Shown in pieces: positions 24,826-33,242 of a stretch of DNA of 33,408 nt. The stretch's first letter is position 1, and every line of letters begins with the position of its first letter. The notes under the pieces are model-generated. The model did not search any database. It was given only the letters and a program-made list of their open reading frames with translations, and had not been told where the DNA came from. This stretch comes from an uncultured Clostridia bacterium (GTDB lineage: Bacteria > Bacillota > Clostridia > TANB77 > CAG-508). The translations under genes and the position numbers were made by a program. Where the stretch lies: NCBI GenBank assembly GCA_947585105.1, contig CANPWV010000014.1:1-33408 (forward strand), written 5' to 3'.

Positions 24826-25923
24826 ATGAAAATAGGAATTGTTGGACTTCCTAATGTAGGAAAAAGTACATTATTTAATAGTATAACAAAGGCTGGAGCT
24901 GAGTGCGCAAATTACCCATTTTGTACAATAGAGCCAAATGTTGGAATGGTCGCTGTTCCAGATGAGAGAATTGATAAATTATCAGAAATTTATCATCCTC
25001 AAAAAGTTACTTATGCAACAATAGAATTTGTTGATATTGCGGGCTTAGTTAAAGGTGCTAGTCAAGGCGAAGGTTTAGGAAATAAATTTTTGTCACATAT
25101 TAGAGAAGTAGATAGTATTGTTCAAGTTGTAAGATGTTTTGAAGACAGTAATATTGTTCATGTTGATGGAAGTGTTGATCCGATAAGAGATATTGAAACT
25201 ATAAATATTGAACTTTGCTTGGCTGACTTAGAAACTGTTCAAAAAAGATTAGATAGAGCTAAAAAATCAGTAAAAGCTGATAAGAAATTTCAAATTGAAA
25301 TTGATTTATTAGAAAAAATTGGAAAAGCTTTAGAAGAAGGAAAACCAGCAAGATCACTTGAATTAAATGAAGAAGAAATGGATATAATAAAAGAAAGTTT
25401 TCTTTTGACTATGAAACCTATGTTATATGTAGGAAATATTTCTGAAAAAGAAATTGAAAATCCAGATAGTAATCCAAATCTTCAGAAATTAAAAGAATTT
25501 GCTAAAAAAGAAAATTCAGAAGTTATTCCATTATGTGTAAAAATTGAAGAAGAATTAATCGGATTAGATAAAGATGATGAAAAAGAAATGCTGGAAGCTC
25601 TTGGGCTAGATGAATCAGGACTTGATAAATTAATAAAAGCAAGTTATAAATTATTAGGTTTAATGAGTTATTTAACAGCTGGGGAACCAGAAGTTAGAGC
25701 TTGGACAATTCCGTTAAATACAAAAGCTCCAAAAGCTGCCGGAAAAATTCACTCTGATTTTGAAAGAGGATTTATTAGAGCTGAAGTTATTTCTTATGAT
25801 GATTTTATAAATAAAGCTGATGGCTCAATGGTAACAGCTAGAGAAAAAGGTTTAGTAAGATCAGAAGGAAAAGATTATATAATGCAAGATGGAGATATAG
25901 TTTTATTTAGATTTAATGTTTAA
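24826..25923 (+). CDS. ychF: Ribosome-binding ATPase/GTPase YchF (Obg family)
   Basis: 365 residues, normal length. G1 loop GLPNVGKST (7–15), YPFCTIEPNVG switch region, FVDIAGLVKGASQGEGLGNKFL (G3), NISE in place of the NKxD specificity motif (as in YchF, which prefers ATP), and a C-terminal TGS domain with LTAGEPEVRAW and a final DGDIVLFRFNV. It is universally conserved and ribosome-associated. The start has an AGAGGA site. Its only visible promoter is that of tRNA-Thr, so tRNA and mRNA probably come from one transcript. No in-frame CGG is present. Confidence 0.97.
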   Translation: MKIGIVGLPNVGKSTLFNSITKAGAECANYPFCTIEPNVGMVAVPDERIDKLSEIYHPQKVTYATIEFVDIAGLVKGASQGEGLGNKFLSHIREVDSIVQVVRCFEDSNIVHVDGSVDPIRDIETINIELCLADLETVQKRLDRAKKSVKADKKFQIEIDLLEKIGKALEEGKPARSLELNEEEMDIIKESFLLTMKPMLYVGNISEKEIENPDSNPNLQKLKEFAKKENSEVIPLCVKIEEELIGLDKDDEKEMLEALGLDESGLDKLIKASYKLLGLMSYLTAGEPEVRAWTIPLNTKAPKAAGKIHSDFERGFIRAEVISYDDFINKADGSMVTAREKGLVRSEGKDYIMQDGDIVLFRFNV

Positions 25924-25999
25924 TTTAAGCTTGGAAAGTACTGGTAATGGCAAAAAATAAAGAAAATTGTAAAAAAATAAAAAATTTTTGAAAAAGTAC

Positions 26000-26028
26000 T
26001 TGCATTATAAAATTGGTAAGGTTATAAT
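26000..26028 (+). promoter_or_regulatory. Promoter of the LPxTG-type protein gene
   Basis: TTGCAT, a 17-base spacer and TATAAT, about 41 bases before the start codon. Confidence 0.7.
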
Positions 26029-26068
26029 AAATATAGATTTTAAATTTATTGTTAAGTGAGGATTAAAA

Positions 26069-26479
26069 ATGAAGAAAGAAAAATTAGTTATAAGTTTAAT
26101 TATTATGGTAGTTATGATTTGTGCTTTTGCTGTTAACACAATGGCTTCATCAGAACCACAAACATTAACAAGAAATAGTAATACTAGTTCACTTACTCCT
26201 ATAAGTAATGGAACATCTCTTACTCCAACTGGAAATACAGCAACAGGTTCTGGAGAAACAACATCACTTACACCAAGTACAAATAATACAAATACTAATA
26301 GTAGTAGAAATGCTGTTAATAATGCGGGATCAACTTCATATAGAAATTTAGCTAGTAACACAACTTCAGATGAAAATTTACCATATACAGGTTCTAGCTA
26401 TGGAATAGTATTTGTTATAATTGCTTTAGTTATTTCAGCAGTTTATGCTTATAAAAAGGTTTCTGACTATAATATGTAA
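26069..26479 (+). CDS. Small secreted Ser/Thr/Asn-rich protein with LPYTG sorting-like signal
   Basis: 136 residues: a signal peptide (about 1–27, ending near NTMASS), a low-complexity Ser/Thr/Asn-rich stretch containing three SLTP repeats, and at the end LPYTG followed by a hydrophobic helix and KK, the layout of a sortase substrate or of a type I membrane anchor. It is likely a short wall- or membrane-attached linker protein; no domain is present. A monocistronic unit with its own promoter and a terminator at 26499. Confidence 0.8.
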   Translation: MKKEKLVISLIIMVVMICAFAVNTMASSEPQTLTRNSNTSSLTPISNGTSLTPTGNTATGSGETTSLTPSTNNTNTNSSRNAVNNAGSTSYRNLASNTTSDENLPYTGSSYGIVFVIIALVISAVYAYKKVSDYNM

Positions 26480-26498
26480 TTAAATAATATTATAAATA

Positions 26499-26529
26499 TC
26501 CTCTAGTTTTTTCTAGAGGAATTTTTTTG
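26499..26529 (+). terminator. Intrinsic terminator
   Basis: TCCTCTAG and CTAGAGGA form a stem with a T-rich loop followed by a T run. Confidence 0.9.
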
Positions 26530-26548
26530 TCATTTTTTTCAAATTGTA

Positions 26549-26577
26549 TTGAAAATAAAACTTCAATTTGATATAAT
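26549..26577 (+). promoter_or_regulatory. Promoter of the 26613–32971 operon
   Basis: TTGAAA, a 17-base spacer and TATAAT, about 36 bases before the first gene. No terminator is seen until 32970. Confidence 0.7.
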
Positions 26578-26612
26578 TTTTATATCAGTTTTTAATAAAA
26601 AAGGAGAAATAC

Positions 26613-28016
26613 ATGGAAGAAGAAATAGATATCAAAGATTTAATGGTCGCGCTTTGGAGAAAGAAAATATTTATTATAGTAGCAACAATTATTTTTCTTA
26701 TAATAGGTGTAATATTATATGGAAGAAATACAAAATCTAAGAAAGTAGATATAAATGAAGATGAAGTTCAAGTTTCATCTGTTGAGTTTGAGGAAATTAC
26801 TTTAAGTGAAATGAAATTTTCCAAAACTAAATTTATATTAGAAAGAGGAATTGCTGAAAGTCAAGAATATCAAACTACATATAAATTAAGTATAGACAAT
26901 TCAGTTATATCAAATTTTAACGAATTTGCTAAATCTACAAGTTTCTTAAAATCAACTTTAGAGAAAATTGGTTATACTGAAGAATTTAATATTGATGATT
27001 TGAAAAATCTAATTTCTATTACTGGTGGCGGAAGTGATGTTATTACTTTAACTGTAGGATTTAAAGATCAAGAAAATGCAATAAAAATTTCTAATGAAAT
27101 TTTAAGCGAATTGACAAATAAAACAAATACTCTTTACAGAATAGAAAAAATAACAGTTATAGATGGACCAACAGCTTTAGATGAAGAAGAAAATGACGAA
27201 ATGATTAATTCAATTGCTCTTGGAGCAACTGTAAATAAAAAAGAAAATAAAGAAGTTGCCCCAGAAGTTGATAAAGAAGAGTCAAGTCCAAAGAAAAAAA
27301 TTATTTTAGTAACTGTTGTAGGTTTTGTTTTAGCTTGTGGTTTTGTAATTGTTAGAGAATTATTTGATGAAACAATTAAGAGTGAAGAAACTCTTGAAAA
27401 AGTTACAAATTCTAAGACATTAGTAAAATTACCAAAAACAGAATTTGATTTAAGCGATAGATTTAAATTATTAAGAGTAAATTTAAATGAATGTAAAACA
27501 ATATTAGTTACAAGTCCTGAAAATGGTGATGGAAAGAGCTTTGTAGCAAATTCACTTGCTAAATCTTACGCTAAACTTGGAAAGAAAGTAATATTAATAG
27601 ATTTAGTAAAAAATTCAAGTGGAATTGTTAAAGATTATGATGGAAATGGTTTAACAGACTTTTTAGAAAGTAATGATAATTCTGTTAATAACTATATCAA
27701 ACAAACAAGTGTAGATAATTTAGACATGATTTTAGCTGGTCAAAATCTAGTAAATCAAGCTGAACTTTTAGAAAGTTACAAAATGAAAGATACTCTTAAA
27801 TTATTAGAAAATACTTATGATGTAATAATTATAGATACAGGAAATGTTCTAGATTCTGCTAGTACTTTAACACTTGCTAGAATTGTTAAAATTTCAATAT
27901 TAGTTGTTTCAGAAAGAAAAACAAGAATTGAAAATATAATTAGAGCAAAAAATAATATTGAAGATGTTGGCGGAATTGTTGTTGGAACAGTTTATAATAA
28001 CACTATGAAAAAATAA
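26613..28016 (+). CDS. Wzz-type chain-length regulator fused to a divergent BY-kinase-like ATPase
   Basis: 467 residues: a Wzz-like N terminus (EEIDIKDLMVALWRKK then a transmembrane helix, about 18–38), an outside region, a second helix (about 228–248) and a MinD/CpsD-type ATPase domain. Walker A is SPENGDGKSF (about 300–309, in place of the usual PGEGKS). Walker A' is LIDLVKN, lacking the second aspartate of the usual IDxDxR. Walker B is VIIIDTGNV. No tyrosine cluster is present at the C terminus. In the family these proteins control polysaccharide export and are phosphorylated; the changed A' motif suggests altered or lost kinase activity. No glycosyltransferases lie nearby. The next gene follows after 15 bases. 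Confidence 0.85.
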   Translation: MEEEIDIKDLMVALWRKKIFIIVATIIFLIIGVILYGRNTKSKKVDINEDEVQVSSVEFEEITLSEMKFSKTKFILERGIAESQEYQTTYKLSIDNSVISNFNEFAKSTSFLKSTLEKIGYTEEFNIDDLKNLISITGGGSDVITLTVGFKDQENAIKISNEILSELTNKTNTLYRIEKITVIDGPTALDEEENDEMINSIALGATVNKKENKEVAPEVDKEESSPKKKIILVTVVGFVLACGFVIVRELFDETIKSEETLEKVTNSKTLVKLPKTEFDLSDRFKLLRVNLNECKTILVTSPENGDGKSFVANSLAKSYAKLGKKVILIDLVKNSSGIVKDYDGNGLTDFLESNDNSVNNYIKQTSVDNLDMILAGQNLVNQAELLESYKMKDTLKLLENTYDVIIIDTGNVLDSASTLTLARIVKISILVVSERKTRIENIIRAKNNIEDVGGIVVGTVYNNTMKK

Positions 28017-28031
28017 TAAAGAGGTATTTTT

Positions 28032-29638
28032 ATGGCTGATTTAAACGAAAGACCATTTCTAGATGCTGAAGATGTGGTAAATGAAGCTTTTCAAAGAATG
28101 GGAAAAGATGTAAAAATTTCAGATGACCAAAATATTGATGAAAAAATTGCTGCGATTACAGTAGAAGATTTGTTAAAAGAACTAGAGACAAACGAGTTTG
28201 AAAAACTTTATATTGCTAGCGCTTCTCGGAGCAAATACTCCTAATATGGAAGAAGTTGAAGATGATGTTATAAAAAACATTAAATCTGTTGCTGAATATG
28301 AACTTTCTTTTAAAGATCAAAATGAGAGTGTAGATGAAAATTTAAAAGAAAAGTTAAAATCTGCTTCAAATTTTTATATGATTCCTAGAAAATCAGAAAG
28401 CAAATTTAATGTAGGAAGTAAAGAATTTTCTAAAGAAGTTGATTTTTATACTGTAACAGATTCAGAAGGATACAGTTTATATACCATTATTGGAGATAAT
28501 ATAACTTTATCTACAGGTTTAAGGCAAGAAATAGAAAGATATTTACAAGAAAGTTATCCAGATGAAATAAAAAATGGAACTTTAAGTGTTTATGAAATAG
28601 AAGAAGATTTTACTCCTCATAATATGGATGATTTATTTGAAAGAACAGGAAATGATTATCCATTAAGTATGAGATATTTATCAGCAAGAATTGATGAAAT
28701 TGCTAAAAGCAAAGGAATCGAAACAAAAACTGTTGGAACAAAACAAGTTGATTTAAGAGAATATGATAATCTTGTAGAACAAAATGAAGTTGGCTTAAGA
28801 GAAGATCCAGAAGACAAATTACAAGAAGATGAAGGCGAAACATTAGAAGAAACAGATGGAAAATTAGGAGAAGTAAAATCTGATGATGGACTTAAGCTTG
28901 ACGAAAAAGAAGAAGAAAAAGACGAAAATTTTGAAACATATATTCAAAAAATAGCTAAGTTTAATCATGTAAAACCTTGTGTTGTAAATACTAGAGTAAT
29001 TGAGAATTTTGAAAAAGTAGAAGAAGATACAGGAATTGCTTTAAAAGGAAAATATCAAAGAGGAGACGTAGTTGCGGTTAGAATTCCATATAAATTAGGC
29101 TATAAGACATTTTTGGCTCAAAAGAGTACAGGACTTACTATTGATGGAAAAGGAAGATTAGACGGAAAAGTTCGGAAAAATGTATGATTTTAATGAAATT
29201 GAAGATTATTTTAGATATAATATAAGAGATGGTCATGACGGTGGAGAAAATGGAAAACCTTTGAGATATGATGAAAACAGAGATTATACAACATATATTG
29301 ATGAACATGGAGATTTAAAACAAGAAAAATTCATAAACAATGGAAAAGAACAAGATATGCTTAGAGAAGAGCGTGAAAGATATTTAGCTGAGGTTGAAGA
29401 AGCCGACAAAAGACTTGCTGAAGCAATAGAAGAATATCAAAAAAATTCAACACATGAAAACTATAAAAAAGTTCAAGAAATAATTAAAGAAAAAGTTGAT
29501 ATTGATAATAAATATAATGCTTTAAGTGAACAAAGAGAAGTAACAGATAAAACTATAGAAAACACAGAAAAAGCTATTGATAGAGATTTAGATGAAGATG
29601 ATTGGTTTCCTGGACCTCCTGGTCCAAGATACCGCTAA
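28032..29638 (+). CDS. Unknown acidic protein with two CGGN +1 sites
   Basis: Skipping C at 28227 (Gly66) and 29173 (Gly381) gives 534 residues. It has no signal peptide or membrane helix and is rich in Glu, Asp and Lys. A low-complexity acidic linker (about 245–300) separates an N-terminal part from a middle part (IAKFNHVKPCVVNTRVIENF.. GDVVAVRIPYK) and a C-terminal coiled-coil-like region (about 430–520), ending in a Pro/Gly tail. No family was recognised. Spacing (15 bases after the Wzz-like gene, 59 before the next) and GAGG sites put it in the operon. The reading across both sites is supported only by continuous coding character, not by known homology. Confidence 0.65.
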
Positions 29639-29697
29639 AAAGGTTTTATAAAGATAAGAATATCTTTTAAATAAAATTAATTACCAAGGAGGAAAAA

Positions 29698-30036
29698 ATG
29701 GAAATTTATTTAAACACTTCAAACCCACTAATGATACTTATTCTTGTTGCTGTAATAGGATTAGTAATATTTTTTAGCAGGAAGGCTGAAATTGCTTGGC
29801 CACTTATTATTTTAATGGTAGGAATTGTAGGATATTTAATATATCACTCAATCTTACTTGATAATTTAGAAAAAGGAAGCGAATTAATTTCAACGGTTTA
29901 TCATTGTATAGCTTGCGATTTAATTTGTATGTTAGTAACATTTATATCATATTTATGGGTTGATGATATTATTGCTAAAAAGAAAAAATTAAAAAGTTAT
30001 GATGATTCATTAAGCTGGTTTTGGAATAAATTATAG
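29698..30036 (+). CDS. Small integral membrane protein
   Basis: 112 residues with three hydrophobic helices (about 10–28, 33–53 and 65–88) and a charged C terminus containing KKKK. AAGGAGG lies 6 bases before the ATG. It lies in the operon, 10 bases before tmk. No family was recognised. It ends in TAG. Confidence 0.78.
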   Translation: MEIYLNTSNPLMILILVAVIGLVIFFSRKAEIAWPLIILMVGIVGYLIYHSILLDNLEKGSELISTVYHCIACDLICMLVTFISYLWVDDIIAKKKKLKSYDDSLSWFWNKL

Positions 30037-30046
30037 GAGCAAAAAA

Positions 30047-30721
30047 ATGGGAAAATTATTTGTTATTGAAGGTACAGACGGAAGTGGAAAACAGACTCAA
30101 TTAAATAAATTAGCTGAAAGATTAAAAGATGACAAAATAGAATTTAAAACTGTATCATTTCCAAATTATGATAGTCCTTCATCTAGTTTAGTTAAGATGT
30201 ATTTGTCTGGTGAATTTGGAACAGATCCAAAAGATGTTAGTGCGTATGTTGCTTCAACATTTTATGCTGCTGACAGATTTGCTACATATAAAAAAGATTT
30301 AGAAAAATTTTATAATGACGGTGGAATTATATTAGCAGATAGATATACTACAGCTAATATGGTTCATCAAGCTAGTAAAATTTCTGATTTAAATGAAAGA
30401 GAAAAATTCTTAGATTGGCTATTTGACTTGGAATTTGGAATATATGGACTTCCAAAACCAACAGAAGTATTTTTCTTAAATATGCCACCAGATAAGTCTG
30501 AAGAACTTATGAAAAACAGAATTAATAAATTTTCACATGAAGAGAAAAAAGATATACATGAAAGAAATCCAAAACATATAGAAGAAAGCTATTTAGCGGC
30601 ATGTAGCTTAATAGAAAAATATAATTGGTATGAAGTAAAATGTGTATCAGAAGATAATAAAATTAGATCAATTGAAGATATACATGAAGAAATATATAAA
30701 GAAGTTTTGAGTAAAATTTAA
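30047..30721 (+). CDS. tmk: Thymidylate kinase
   Basis: 224 residues, slightly longer than the usual 200–215. P-loop EGTDGSGKQTQ (8–18), substrate-binding region with YAADRFATYKKD, the DRY motif ADRYTTANMVHQ and a late LID region. It phosphorylates dTMP to dTDP for DNA synthesis. The serine-glycine P-loop and the DRYTTAN form resemble the eukaryotic-like subgroup more than E. coli Tmk. It lies in the operon between a small membrane protein and nadD (21-base gap). No in-frame CGG is present. Confidence 0.94.
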   Translation: MGKLFVIEGTDGSGKQTQLNKLAERLKDDKIEFKTVSFPNYDSPSSSLVKMYLSGEFGTDPKDVSAYVASTFYAADRFATYKKDLEKFYNDGGIILADRYTTANMVHQASKISDLNEREKFLDWLFDLEFGIYGLPKPTEVFFLNMPPDKSEELMKNRINKFSHEEKKDIHERNPKHIEESYLAACSLIEKYNWYEVKCVSEDNKIRSIEDIHEEIYKEVLSKI

Positions 30722-30742
30722 TTAAAAAAGGATGTATAAATT

Positions 30743-31307
30743 TTGAAAAAAATAGGTTTTTTTGGAGGGAGTTTCAACCCTCCAACTCTTGCGCATTTTG
30801 AAATTGTAAAAAGTGCGCTAAAAGAATTTAATTTAGATAAAGTTATAGTTGTTCCTATGGGAGATAAATATGAAAAACAAGGTTTAATTTCATTTGAAGA
30901 CAGATATAATATGTTATTAAAAATGTTTGAAAATGAGGAGAAAGTAGAAATTTCTCGTATGCAAGCAAATCAAAAAGAAGTTTCTTACGCAATAGATTGC
31001 TTTTCAAAAATTGATAAAGACTATAGTAGAGATGAAAGATATTTTATAATGGGACTTGATAATTTTTCTAAAATAGAAACATGGAAAGAACGGAAAAAAG
31101 CTTATTTTAAATAGAAAATTTATTGTTTTTGATCGAAAAAATTATGACATAAAAAATAATTACTCAGATGAAATAAAATTTGTTAATGTAAATAATAGTA
31201 CAAGTTCTAGTTTGGTAAGACAAAAGATAAAAGAAAATAGCAATTTTGAAGAATTGATACTTCCAGAAGTTGCTAGTTACATAAATCAAAAAGGACTGTA
31301 TAAATAA
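30743..31307 (+). CDS. nadD: Nicotinate-nucleotide adenylyltransferase with one CGGN +1 site, TTG start
   Basis: Skipping the C at 31091 (Gly117) gives 187 residues, the normal NadD length. The N-terminal nucleotidyltransferase motif GGSFNPPTLAH is followed by the central MGLDNFSKIETWKEGKK, equivalent to the NadD pattern GxDxxxxxxxW. After the shift come IVFDRKN (usual VxxRPG region) and STSSSLVRQKI, the family's ISSTxIR site. The zero frame ends eight codons after the site and would lack this last substrate-binding motif. It makes nicotinate adenine dinucleotide in NAD synthesis. The TTG start has AAGGATG 8–10 bases upstream. The usual partner yqeK is not present next to it. Confidence 0.92.
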
Positions 31308-31318
31308 AGGAGAAAACC

Positions 31319-32971
31319 TTGAAGGGAAAGTTTGTAAATTTTTGCATGGCTTTGTTAAATATCTTAATAGGCTTAAGTATATTAATTTATTCTTTAAAAA
31401 TCCCAAAAGATATTACAGAGCTTACAGTTCAAGAATATGATATAGTAAAAATATTAAAAATAGTAATATATGTAGGTCTTGGTTTATCAGGTTTATTAAA
31501 TATAATTCAATATTTTATAAACGATAGAGATGGACTTAGAAAAACAGGATATTTGTTTGGAATTTTTAGCCTTTCGTTTATATTTATAAAAGAATGGCCA
31601 ATATTTGCTTTTGGAGTTATTGCTGGAATAATGATAACAATTTCAACAATTAGAGAGCGTTGGATTGAAACAAATAGTATTACAATGATTTCAATTATTG
31701 GAATAATATCACTAATTTTTGTCTTTCCAATTATAGGAAGTTTCTCATATAAAACAATTCGGTGCTTATGTTTTAAGTAAAGAAAATGAACACGAACTTG
31801 CTTATAAAGAAGATTATTTTATATATATTACACCACTTGATATTGATGATCCATATATTAATGTAAAGAAAAATGGAAAATATGGCTATATAATTCCAAA
31901 TGGAGATGTTGTGATTGATTTCAAATATGATTATGCTAGTCCATTTGTAAATATTTATATGAATAATAAAGACAATAAACCTGTGAATTTCCAAATTGCT
32001 TTAGTTTGTGAAAATGGAACAAGTGAAATTATCATGAAAAACTTAAGAAAAGTTATGACTTATAGAAGTGAATCAATGGACGAGGACTTTGAAGCAAAAC
32101 AAGAAGAACTAAAAAACATATATTATAATGTTTTAGGTCAAACTAAAGAAATGGAATACGAAATTGATACAAATTATAATGGGATACATCGTTTAGAAGC
32201 TTACTCTGTTCAGCCAGAAGAGGGAGTTACAAGATATAATTATAATGAAAATTATGATATAATTGTTTCTACTTCGAGTTTGGGTTATGGAGATTCATAT
32301 TACTTAGTTGGTAAAGAAGAGTCAAGCTTTAGACTAAAGCTTGATTGTGAAAGTTTAGATTACGACGAAAATTATTTATATATATTTAGTAATAACACTA
32401 TTCCTTTTTATGATACATCAATTAATAAACAAGGATGGTTTACGAAAACTCGGAAATAAAGTTTTGCTTTCAGGAAAGGCTCAAATATTAGATGTAATCG
32501 GAGATAAAGTATTAATAAAAAATCATAAAGATAATACAATTTATTTTATAAATAATAAAACTGAAAAGCTGTCAGATACTTACAAAGAAATCTGTATTTG
32601 TAGCCAAGATAGATTTATTGTAAAAAATAGCAAAAATAAATATATGGTAATAGATTCTAATTTTCAAAAAGTATTTGATTCAGAATGGGATTTTGTAGAT
32701 ACTTCATTAGTTGAAGTTCGGAGTATTTGTTTTTGGAAATGTTAAAGATTGGGAAGCAAAGTTTAATATTTATGGATTTTCAGAAAATATGAATATGACA
32801 ATGATTGATAGTATGGGAAATATTTTACAAGAAGGTGTTGAGCAATCATATAATAAATACTATAAAATCTCAAATGATGAGAAAAAGTCATATTCAGATA
32901 GATATAGTAAATTTTTAGATGATCTAAAAGTCATGAAATCTAAATTTATTGGAGATAAATTTTATAATTAA
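31319..32971 (+). CDS. Polytopic membrane protein with WG-repeat-like domain, three CGGN +1 sites
   Basis: Skipping C at 31760 (Gly148), 32451 (Gly378) and 32719 (Gly467) gives 549 residues. Four to five membrane helices (about 5–145) are followed by an outside domain with WG-type repeats, for example NGKYGYIIPNGDVVIDFKYDYASPF at about 180 (KxGKxGYIxxxGxxVIxxxYD pattern), and later related beta units such as KYMVIDSNFQKVFDSEWDFVD. The start is TTG with AAAGGAGAA upstream; a TTG start is also used by nadD just before. It is the last gene of the operon and a terminator follows. ATC GGA at 32497 shows that an out-of-frame CGG in this same gene is read normally. Confidence 0.72.
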
Positions 32972-33042
32972 AAGAGATTTAAAAAAATCTCTTTTTCAGA
33001 CTGTTGACAAAGTTATTTAAAAAATTTTTGTCAATAGTCTTT
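32970..33042 (+). terminator. Two successive terminator-like hairpins at the operon end
   Basis: AAAAGAGATTT/AAATCTCTTTT with a T run (32970–32996) is followed by GACTGTTGACAAA/TTTGTCAATAGTC (32999–33039), which also ends in a T-rich stretch. Confidence 0.75.
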
Positions 33043-33097
33043 TCTTTTATTCATTGATATAATGTAATTGGTTAAAACTATAAGGAGAAGAAAAACT

Positions 33098-33151
33098 ATG
33101 TTAAATAAAATAGAAAATATTCAAAGTGAAATTATAATGTACACTAATTAA
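33098..33151 (+). CDS. Possible 17-residue leader peptide upstream of the second prepilin-like locus
   Basis: ATG with a clear AAGGAG site 10 bases upstream; encodes MLNKIENIQSEIIMYTN and stops 69 bases before the prepilin-like frame. It may be the remnant of an interrupted gene start or a regulatory leader. The sequence just before its stop (GTACACTAA) also occurs upstream of the first prepilin-like locus at about 2063. Confidence 0.35.
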   Translation: MLNKIENIQSEIIMYTN

Positions 33152-33195
33152 TTTTAAAATATATAGTTTTTGAAAAGCTAAAGAATCTCGAAATT

Positions 33196-33242
33196 TAAAG
33201 TTCATCATAAAATAATAAAACGACTATCATTGTACTGCTTAT
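33196..33242 (+). repeat. 47-bp direct repeat, copy 2
   Basis: Identical to 2073–2119; it covers the junction into the prepilin-like helix. Confidence 0.9.
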
